Assembly: GCA_038247995.1 (NCBI GenBank)
Contig: JBBRUG010000101.1
Location: 1 to 17,472, forward strand
Source: JBBRUG01 sp038247995
Lineage (GTDB): Bacteria > Chloroflexota > Chloroflexia > Chloroflexales > Chloroflexaceae
DNA: 17,472 nucleotides
Direction of reading: 5' to 3'
Shown: positions 11,989-17,472 of the stretch, piece by piece
Position numbering within the stretch: the stretch's first letter is position 1
How the letters are laid out: each line of letters begins with the position of its first letter
Program-made: the position numbers and the translations under genes
Notes under the pieces: model-generated
Seen by the model: the letters and a program-made list of their open reading frames with translations, nothing else
What the model was told of the DNA's origin: nothing
The model's database searches: none

Positions 11989-14256
11989 ATGATGCTCCGC
12001 GTTCTCTGGCTGTTTACACTTTGCGTGGGTCTGGTGTTTGCGCCGCCTGCACAGCCCGCCGCCGCTCAGGAGATCGGGTGTCGGCTAGCCAGCGGCTTGC
12101 CGTTTCCGGTGCCGTCATTACCGTTTACTACCGAGCGGCGCGTGCAGATCCGCGAGTTTACGTTCGTGCTCAGCGTATGCGCGCCGCACGCAGAGAGCGT
12201 AACCGCCCTGGATGCGTTAAATCGGATCGCGCAGGCGCTGCCGACGCTGGCCGCCTATACTGATCTGCCGTTGCGCGGATCGCTGGAGCGTACGATTATC
12301 ATCCGTGATTCGTCGCATATGTACGCCATGGGCGCCGATGGCTATATGACCCCCGAATTTGAAATTAATCTGCACCGGCTCAGCCAGCCTTCAACCGCCA
12401 TTCACGAAGCCGCCCATTATTGGGCGACGGGCGACAATTTTAGGGATCTTTGGATGGTTGAAGGGTATGCGGAATATCTTACGGGCCTGGCTGCCACCGA
12501 ACTGGGCGTTCCATATGAGCCATTCCCGATCGCCCCGGTGTGCGAACAATTCGCGCTGATCAACTGGAGCGGCTATAACACCGCAACGACAAGCTGTGCA
12601 TACTCGGTCGGCCCGCAGATCTTTCACGAACTGGAAGCGCAAGTTGGCGCGGCGACATTGCGGCGTGAACTCGTCCGCCTCAGTGCGCTGCGCGGCGGCG
12701 TGACCAGTTCTGATCTGTTGCTTGCCCTGGAACGCGCCACCAATGCTGATATTGTCGCTGTGATGCGTGGGCGCGTGTTCGGCCCCGAAGCTGACGCGTG
12801 GCTCAACCAGCGCCAGGATTTGCGTCGGCGCCTGCTCGTCATACAGCCCGACGCCGAACGGCTCGGCGTCCGCTTGCCGGATCTGCGTACAGCGTTAGAT
12901 CAGCAGGCCTTCGACGACGTGGCAGCCGTGCTCACACCACTGATGCCGTTTGTTCAGGCGGCGGCGCTTGTCGAGCAGCACTGTCAGACACACGGCCTGA
13001 CATGCCAGCGCCCCTGGGCGTCCACGACCCTTGCCCCACGCGATTGGCCGGCGCTGACGGCTCATCTTCAGGCGATCACCGGCTTATTGGCGTTCTACGG
13101 CGAGCAGCGCAATAGCGCTATTGCCCTAAATCTCGAACTGCCGCAGCTTCTGCGTGATCGGGTGGCGAGTTTCGACCCGCAGGCCGAGGGCTTGTTACAC
13201 GAGATTACGATCACGCTAAACGCCATTGCAATCCTCGAACGCACCTGTGCCGATCACGCGCTCGCCTGCCGCACGATCTGGGAGGCCGCCTGGGCCGACA
13301 GCAACTATGCAGACGTGGAGCGCGCCGTAGACGAGGCCATGGCGCTCTTCACCCGCACCACTGTGCTGGAGACGCACTGTGCTGATTTGCGCACTGCGTG
13401 TGTTGCAACCTGGCAGGCAGCATTTGAGGCCGCCGGCGCCGGCGGTGCGCAACATGCGCTCGACGAACTGGAAGCGCTGTTTGGGCGCGCCGAGGCGCTG
13501 GAACGTCAATGCGCCGACGTACGCGCAGAGTGCGGGTTCCCCTGGCGCAGCGCATTGGCGCAGGGCGATCTGACCGATGCGCAGCAAGCGTTACATAGCT
13601 TGGACGAACTGTTGCGCCGTGCTGAGGCGCTGGAGTTGCGCTGCGCCGATCTGGATGAGGTGTGTCGGCGGATCTGGCGCAGTGTCCTGCATGACCATGG
13701 TCTACCGGCGGCGATTGATCAGATTGCCCAACTCGACGCATTGTGGCGGCACGCCGCTACGGTTGAAGTGGAGTGCGCCTCCGCAGGTTGGGCCTGCGCT
13801 GCCGGCTGGCGCACGGCGTTCCGCACCCATGGCAGCGCGGAGGCGCAAAGGCTGTTGAACGAGCAACGCACTGCCCTGCCGACCTTCGGCGAACTGCATA
13901 CACAGGTTATCTTTACACAGCCGGCACGCCTCATCCGGATGTTGCCGGGGCAAATTCAGGTCGGTGATGAAGCCTTGCGCCAGGCGCGTGAAGTATTCGC
14001 TGCCGGTGATGTTGCCGCCGCCAGGCAGATCCTGACTAGCGCCTCGGCACAGCAGTATCGCGCTGGAAATACGCTGATCTGGAGCGTTACTGGCGTAGCA
14101 ATAGCGCTCACGATGTTGATCAGCATTAGTATGTACTGGCTCCGCCGTTGTCAGCGCGTTCTTCCGCCCGTCGAGCGTCGGCCCCGCCCCGCCGACGCCG
14201 ATGTACTGGCGAATTTGTTGAGCATGCCGCCGGATGAGGGACAGCAGCAGCGGTAA
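11989..14256 (+). CDS. Exported, membrane-anchored zinc peptidase with 44-residue cysteine-pair repeats
   Basis: This encodes 755 residues from ATG 11989, after GGAAGGGGGGA; an ATG at 11968 would place that ribosome site inside the gene. Residues 1-27 are a signal peptide ending in PAAAQ. The gluzincin core is HEAAH (His139, Glu140, His143), with W-M-V-E-G-Y-A-E-Y supplying Glu158, 14 residues after the second His; this fits the Peptidase_MA-like group. From residue 332 the stalk consists of 44-residue helical units. The signature C-x6-C-x3-W starts at 332, 420, 464, 508, 552 and 596, and a degenerate unit without cysteines sits at about 376. A membrane helix (about 697-717) and a basic 38-residue tail end the protein. 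The catalytic domain and stalk should lie outside the membrane. No similar stalk is known to me. Confidence 0.83.
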   Translation: MMLRVLWLFTLCVGLVFAPPAQPAAAQEIGCRLASGLPFPVPSLPFTTERRVQIREFTFVLSVCAPHAESVTALDALNRIAQALPTLAAYTDLPLRGSLERTIIIRDSSHMYAMGADGYMTPEFEINLHRLSQPSTAIHEAAHYWATGDNFRDLWMVEGYAEYLTGLAATELGVPYEPFPIAPVCEQFALINWSGYNTATTSCAYSVGPQIFHELEAQVGAATLRRELVRLSALRGGVTSSDLLLALERATNADIVAVMRGRVFGPEADAWLNQRQDLRRRLLVIQPDAERLGVRLPDLRTALDQQAFDDVAAVLTPLMPFVQAAALVEQHCQTHGLTCQRPWASTTLAPRDWPALTAHLQAITGLLAFYGEQRNSAIALNLELPQLLRDRVASFDPQAEGLLHEITITLNAIAILERTCADHALACRTIWEAAWADSNYADVERAVDEAMALFTRTTVLETHCADLRTACVATWQAAFEAAGAGGAQHALDELEALFGRAEALERQCADVRAECGFPWRSALAQGDLTDAQQALHSLDELLRRAEALELRCADLDEVCRRIWRSVLHDHGLPAAIDQIAQLDALWRHAATVEVECASAGWACAAGWRTAFRTHGSAEAQRLLNEQRTALPTFGELHTQVIFTQPARLIRMLPGQIQVGDEALRQAREVFAAGDVAAARQILTSASAQQYRAGNTLIWSVTGVAIALTMLISISMYWLRRCQRVLPPVERRPRPADADVLANLLSMPPDEGQQQR

Positions 14257-14621
14257 AGCGGGTCTTGTACTGCGCCTGGTGGGCCTGCTCCACGCCGGCC
14301 GCAATGCTGCACAGTTCAGCGTTGCCGCACCGCATGCTGCTTGTGGCAATGGACACCGCACGGATCACGTTAAGCAATAGCATGGCTGTCCGAACATGGG
14401 TCGATCGCGCCCCAAAGTCCGCAACGCAGCCTGCGTGGAGCAGGGGGAGCCGAACCGTATTCGGCGTTGTGATCTAGTTCGGGCGGAGCGCGCGCCACGC
14501 GGGCGGCGGCGCCTGTACCGACCAGGTCATCAGTTGGTCGTTGAGCGGAAACAGCGCAAACCGCGTCAGCAGCGCGAACTGCATGAGCTTTTGCATATGC
14601 TTCGCTCTTTGCATGCTTCGC
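14257..14621. other. 365-bp region without an intact gene
   Basis: The stretch lies between two convergent genes. It holds the DUF1772-like remnant described at 14270-14596 and, at its right edge, a short duplication: ATGCTTCGCTC occurs at 14597-14607 and 14613-14623, the second copy crossing the stop codon of the DUF3267-type gene. No hairpin terminator, promoter or RNA gene was recognised. Confidence 0.6.
14270..14596 (-). pseudogene. Degraded DUF1772 (anthrone oxygenase-like) membrane protein remnant
   Basis: One minus-strand frame from 14596 reads FALFPLNDQLMTWSVQAPPPAWRALR, matching the family pattern N-x-x-L-x-x-W...PP-x-x-W-x-x-L-R. It then meets a TAG at 14474. Beyond the stop the same frame reads HVRTAMLLLNVIRAVSIA, like the family's next block (H-x-x-R-T-x-L plus a membrane helix). 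About 25 unrelated residues sit between the two blocks where the family has about seven. The N-terminal half is missing. I infer a decayed gene with a small insertion; the match is by pattern only. Confidence 0.42.
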
Positions 14622-15191
14622 TCAAACCTCGATCACGTAACACCCCGCCCGCGACGGATGATCCTCCACCATCGTCCCAGCCTTGACATTGCGCAGGGTC
14701 CACAGAATGAGCCCGTCGCCACCGGCGGCGAGGGTGTGGAACACACCAAACCAGAGTAGGTTGCCATCACCCGATAGAAGGCTCAAGACATACGGAATGA
14801 TGCCCAGCACCAGCCCAGGCATGAGCCCGCCGATCCGGTAGGCGTTGACCTCCATGAGCCCGCGCACATGGGCGTAGGGTGTCAGGGTCTTCCACTGAAC
14901 CCCGTAGCGGATCGTCGCCGGCGACTTCCCGCCAACCGCACGCCAGGTCAGGCCGTGAATGAATTCGTGTGCCACAATGCTGACCAGCAACACCGCGATA
15001 ATCAGCAGTACACCCGGCCATTCGACTTGCACCTGAAGCCCACCATGCAGGGTGATGAAGAGAGCGACCTGCGCGATGGCAATCGGGATGCCGATCAGCA
15101 GGGGGATGACATTCGCGCGGAGCATGGAGATCGACAAGTCACGTTTATTTGTTGCGATCAGCGTGTCCTTCACCGCCGCTGGCGGTTGCAT
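14622..15191 (-). CDS. DUF3267-type membrane zinc peptidase
   Basis: This encodes 189 residues from ATG 15191. The domain opens RDLSISMLRANVIPLL, so a start at the later ATG 15125 would cut it; no Shine-Dalgarno marks either, and GTG 15173 is a further option. There are about four membrane helices. HEFIHG (His75, Glu76, His79) lies at the end of the second helix. Near the C-terminus FHTLAAGGDGLILWTLR supplies the Asp (GGD) that completes the zinc site in this S2P-like arrangement. Members are putative membrane-embedded metallopeptidases; substrates are unknown. It begins inside the last codons of the 86-residue glycine-zipper gene (47-bp overlap), so translation is probably coupled. Confidence 0.82.
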   Translation of the reverse strand: MQPPAAVKDTLIATNKRDLSISMLRANVIPLLIGIPIAIAQVALFITLHGGLQVQVEWPGVLLIIAVLLVSIVAHEFIHGLTWRAVGGKSPATIRYGVQWKTLTPYAHVRGLMEVNAYRIGGLMPGLVLGIIPYVLSLLSGDGNLLWFGVFHTLAAGGDGLILWTLRNVKAGTMVEDHPSRAGCYVIEV

Positions 15192-15405
15192 TCGCATCGG
15201 AAGAATCGCTGTCTGCTGGAGCACTGGATTTCTGCTTCTGATCGAGACTCGTCCCGATCGCCACACCAATGCCTAAACCCAATGCTACTCCGATGGCAAT
15301 ATTGTCCATTGCGACACCGAGCCCGGTGCCGATTGCTAGTCCGATCGCAATGCCCACGCTCAGCCCATGGCCTTTCGCGGATTGGTCATTCGATTTCTGA
15401 TCCAT
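15145..15405 (-). CDS. 86-residue glycine-zipper protein
   Basis: AGAGGAGGTTCAG before ATG 15405 is an excellent ribosome site and fixes the start. The product has a charged N-terminus (MDQKSNDQSAKGHG) and then two back-to-back hydrophobic segments (about 14-33 and 35-53) with Gly at every fourth position (G-x3-G, as in GIAIGLAIGTGLG). A polar tail rich in Ser, Asp, Ala and Gly ends it. Such G-x3-G helices pack tightly or oligomerise in membranes; similar small proteins occur widely but have no assigned role. The same type of segment opens the 243-residue membrane protein at 16596-17327. It lies between a 22-residue micro-ORF and the DUF3267-type peptidase, in an apparent operon. Confidence 0.78.
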   Translation of the reverse strand: MDQKSNDQSAKGHGLSVGIAIGLAIGTGLGVAMDNIAIGVALGLGIGVAIGTSLDQKQKSSAPADSDSSDANATASGGEGHADRNK

Positions 15406-15416
15406 CTGAACCTCCT

Positions 15417-15485
15417 CTAACGGCGCGTAGTCGGATTGAACACTACCCAATTCGGGCGTCCACCCCGGTAAAACCATTGCATCAT
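15417..15485 (-). CDS. 22-residue micro-ORF with perfect Shine-Dalgarno
   Basis: AAGGAGG (15497-15491) stands 5 nt before ATG 15485. The frame runs 22 codons (opening MMQWFYRGG, then PNWVVFNP and an Arg-Arg end) to a TAG at 15417-15419. That stop is followed directly by the ribosome site of the glycine-zipper gene. The peptide is aromatic and basic. The signal strength and tight spacing suggest it is translated, either as a leader peptide coupling the operon or as a small membrane-active protein. It could also be a decayed start region. Confidence 0.42.
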   Translation of the reverse strand: MMQWFYRGGRPNWVVFNPTTRR

Positions 15486-15522
15486 GGGCCCCTCCTTCAC
15501 GTAGCGCTAGAATGATCCCGCG

Positions 15523-16599
15523 TTAACTGCGCGCCAACGGCTCAAGCTCGCCTTCGGCACGCGCCGGCATGCGTTCGGGGGGCCGCACGCGCCACATCCG
15601 ATCTGTGATGATCAGCGTCACCGTCACGACGCTCATGGTGGCATACACCCCGGGCGTGATCGGCAGCCAAAAGCCGGCGGTATTGTTGAGCGCCGTGTGC
15701 AGCAGCACGATCAGCCAGAGGTTGCCCTTGGTGCGGTTGAAGAACCATGTAAAGAGGATCGTCGTCGGAACCGTGGTGACAATGCGCAGCCCAATGCCCG
15801 GCAACCCGTCGGGAAAGATGCCCTGATAGACGCCCATGAGGTGGAGCGGCGCGTGCCAGAGGCCCCAAACCACGCTGAGCAGCAGGCTCGCCACCAGCGG
15901 GCTGGAGCGCAGTTGCAGCCGGGGCAGCGCGAACCCGCGCCAGCCGACCTCTTCGCCGAGCGGCCCGCCGTAGAGCATCGTCGCCACAAACGTGATCACG
16001 AGCAGCGGCAGCAACTCGCGTACCGGCTCCGTGCGCGGGAAGGGCGGCAGCGGCTGCCCCAGCAGGGCGAGCAGCACGATTCCTGCCCCGCTGATGCCCA
16101 TCGGGAGCAGCAGCGCCACGAGGTACCAGCGCGGCGCCACCCGCCAGGCGACCAGGGTGCGTAGCAGCGCACGGACGCCATGGCGCCGGCTGAAGCAACT
16201 CCACACGATCCAGGCCGGCAGCAGCGTGATGACCAGCCAGAAGAGCGCCGCGACCAGCGGGCGTGGGCTGTCGAGGGGGTTCGCTGCAATCGTGCTATTC
16301 AGCCACACAGTTCCCGCCAGCACCGCGCCGGCCAGCCAGAGCCGGCGGCGTGGCCAAGCCTCCGGCTGCCGCTCGGGTTGCAGCAACCCGGCGAGGGTGA
16401 TTGCTGCCAGCGTCGGGCCGTAGGTGGCAATGATGCCGATCCAGCGGGCGCTCACCGGGTCGGCGCCGGCAAGCAGCGCCTGGAGCCCCCAGAGGATCCA
16501 GGAAATCGCGAAGGTCAGGCCGAAGAAGCCGAGGAGTGCGTGCCGCTCGACCAGCGAGCGCAGCTGCATGCCGAGTGTCGGCTGCGGAATGACGTTCAC
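15523..16599 (-). CDS. CPBP (CAAX-type) family intramembrane metalloprotease
   Basis: This encodes 358 residues with about eight membrane helices. The three family motifs are present: E-E-x-x-W-R (Glu216, Glu217, Arg221), W-G-L-W-H with His249, and H-x3-N (His301, Asn305). These glutamates and histidines form the glutamate-type active site known from Rce1-like proteases. The start is GTG 16599 with GGGAG upstream, overlapping the stop of the preceding gene as GTGA, which indicates coupled translation. Bacterial CPBP proteins cleave membrane proteins or peptides, and some confer self-immunity to bacteriocins. The substrate here is unknown, but the glycine-zipper proteins on either side are candidate partners (inference). 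Length is somewhat above the family average because of an extra N-terminal helix pair. Confidence 0.92.
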   Translation of the reverse strand: MNVIPQPTLGMQLRSLVERHALLGFFGLTFAISWILWGLQALLAGADPVSARWIGIIATYGPTLAAITLAGLLQPERQPEAWPRRRLWLAGAVLAGTVWLNSTIAANPLDSPRPLVAALFWLVITLLPAWIVWSCFSRRHGVRALLRTLVAWRVAPRWYLVALLLPMGISGAGIVLLALLGQPLPPFPRTEPVRELLPLLVITFVATMLYGGPLGEEVGWRGFALPRLQLRSSPLVASLLLSVVWGLWHAPLHLMGVYQGIFPDGLPGIGLRIVTTVPTTILFTWFFNRTKGNLWLIVLLHTALNNTAGFWLPITPGVYATMSVVTVTLIITDRMWRVRPPERMPARAEGELEPLARS

Positions 16600-17327
16600 G
16601 GTGTGCTCCCAGTCGGCTCGTATGGCGTGTTAAGCGCGAGATAGCGCCGCAGACCCGGCTGAAAGGCCAGCAGCACAATGAGTAGCCCCAGGCCGCCATA
16701 CACGAATTGGAGCCAGTCCGCTCCGCGTACCATCAACATCTGCGTGACGATCCAGATCAGCTGACCCAGGCCGATGGCGAGCGCCGCGCTCCACGACCAG
16801 TGCGCGCCGGTGAAGCGGGTGAGCGCCGTGCCGAGTGGCCAGGCAGGACGAAACCAGAGGGCCAGCAACGTGGCGAACGAGCCGATGCCAAAGACAACCC
16901 CGAGGATCAGACCAGGAATGAAGAAATCGTGAAACGGCGAGAACTGAAGGATCGAGCGTGGGAGCTGCAGCCATGTACCCGTCGGGTTGAGGGTGAGCAC
17001 GATCCCGCCGAAGGCTGCGCTCACACCCAAAAATGCGAGGCAGCCGAGCAGCCAGCCGAGGCTGCTGGGTCGCGCGGCCCGCCCGGCGCGCGGCGGCGGC
17101 ATCCCGTCGACGCGCCGCCGCCGCCATGTTTCGCGCACCGCGCCCACCACCGTGCCAAGGCCGGCGCCATACAGCATCCCGAGCAGCAGATCGCCAACGA
17201 GTAACCCGACGACCATGCCCACGCCGGCGCCAATGACGATGCCGACGCCGACGCCGATGGTGGGCGGGCCACTTGCGGATTGATCACCTATGTCTACCTT
17301 TGTAGGATTGTCTGTGGTGTTGTGCAT
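16596..17327 (-). CDS. Multi-helix membrane protein with N-terminal glycine zipper
   Basis: This encodes 243 residues. After a polar start (MHNTTDNPTKVDIGDQ), residues 23-64 form a dense G-x3-G segment (TIGVGVGIVIGAGVGMVVG and a second helix), much like the 86-residue protein nearby. A basic loop (TWRRRR, about 67-72) follows, then about four helices (91-113, 131-158, 178-199 and 207-226) with a conserved-looking FSPFHDFFIPGLILGVVFGIG motif. I do not recognise a named family for the C-terminal part, though such modules are common in membrane proteins of unknown function. The ribosome site before ATG 17327 is weak. It is first in the coupled pair with the CPBP protease and may be its partner or substrate. 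Confidence 0.77.
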   Translation of the reverse strand: MHNTTDNPTKVDIGDQSASGPPTIGVGVGIVIGAGVGMVVGLLVGDLLLGMLYGAGLGTVVGAVRETWRRRRVDGMPPPRAGRAARPSSLGWLLGCLAFLGVSAAFGGIVLTLNPTGTWLQLPRSILQFSPFHDFFIPGLILGVVFGIGSFATLLALWFRPAWPLGTALTRFTGAHWSWSAALAIGLGQLIWIVTQMLMVRGADWLQFVYGGLGLLIVLLAFQPGLRRYLALNTPYEPTGSTP

Positions 17328-17337
17328 GATGATCTGC

Positions 17338-17462
17338 TACTTTCTACGTACCCGAAAGTACGCGCTAGAAATTCCTGCTTCATCCCAGCGTGCCATCCGA
17401 GGATGGTCTTACCGTCAGTCCACAGGCCGGTTTTACGTCTCGACGTAGCCACAACCGAGACG
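17338..17462. promoter_or_regulatory. Intergenic region with three inverted repeats upstream of the membrane-protein operon
   Basis: The last 145 bp hold no reading frame of note. Three perfect inverted repeats occur: TACTTTC/GAAAGTA (17338-17344 and 17354-17360), CCATCC/GGATGG (17393-17398 and 17401-17406) and CGTCTCG/CGAGACG (17436-17442 and 17456-17462). The first lies 10 bp before the start of the 243-residue gene and could be an operator or a leader hairpin. No clear promoter was found, and the region continues beyond the window. Confidence 0.4.
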
Positions 17463-17472
17463 GCTGGTTCAG

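Noticed and set aside
14265..14686. Forward frames of 70-96 codons in the gap after the zinc peptidase
   Set aside because: They are basic, irregular translations with no ribosome site, and they overlap the better-supported minus-strand remnant and the DUF3267-type gene.
15542..16204. 220-codon Ala/Arg-rich frame overlapping the CPBP protease gene
   Set aside because: It is another codon-position shadow; the CPBP frame has all three active-site motifs.

Overview
The window is GC-rich bacterial DNA, densely packed with short operons on both strands. LemA/DUF3137, DUF4349 lipoprotein, DUF305, a CPBP protease, a DUF3267-type membrane peptidase, glycine-zipper membrane proteins and a 102-residue four-helix protein occur together. 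This fits a Chloroflexota chromosome, most like the filamentous class Chloroflexia. That placement is an inference from gene content and style, not from a marker gene. I see no rRNA, tRNA, CRISPR array or intact insertion sequence.

Layout. At 1-2325 there is the tail of a PAP2 phosphatase, a small membrane protein on the minus strand, and a coupled lemA-DUF3137 pair. At 2323-4359 (minus) a YbfB/YjiJ-type MFS transporter precedes an SDR dehydrogenase gene that is interrupted by an in-frame TAG. At 4497-6294 two lipoproteins (DUF4349, then a duplicated DUF305) are separated by a tandem octamer array and a promoter region rich in TAGGC motifs. At 6345-8922 a sensor kinase overlaps an NtrC-type regulator whose AAA+ ATPase domain has lost its catalytic motifs. 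At 8930-10778 two cupins, a 71-residue protein and a Crp/Fnr regulator form a small module. The first cupin has a CRP-like operator about 42 bp upstream of its predicted start point, and the regulator carries CRP-type recognition residues and appears to be made from a leaderless mRNA. At 10828-11901 a truncated MFS gene and an N-terminally damaged methyltransferase sit head to head across what looks like a deletion scar.

The second half is devoted to membrane and surface proteolysis. A 755-residue exported zinc peptidase (11989-14256) carries seven 44-residue units in its stalk. Six of these have a C-x6-C-x3-W signature in exact register. It is followed on the minus strand by a degraded DUF1772-like remnant, a DUF3267-type membrane zinc peptidase, an 86-residue glycine-zipper protein, a 22-residue micro-ORF with a perfect Shine-Dalgarno, a CPBP (CAAX-type) membrane protease, and a 243-residue membrane protein that begins with another glycine zipper and is translationally coupled to the CPBP gene.

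The most novel items are the periodic cysteine-pair repeat stalk, the ATPase-dead NtrC regulator, the internally consistent Crp-operator-cupin circuit, and the micro-ORF/glycine-zipper/membrane-protease cluster. Decay is visible in several places: the amber SDR, the truncated MFS, the DUF1772 remnant and a possible P-type ATPase tail.
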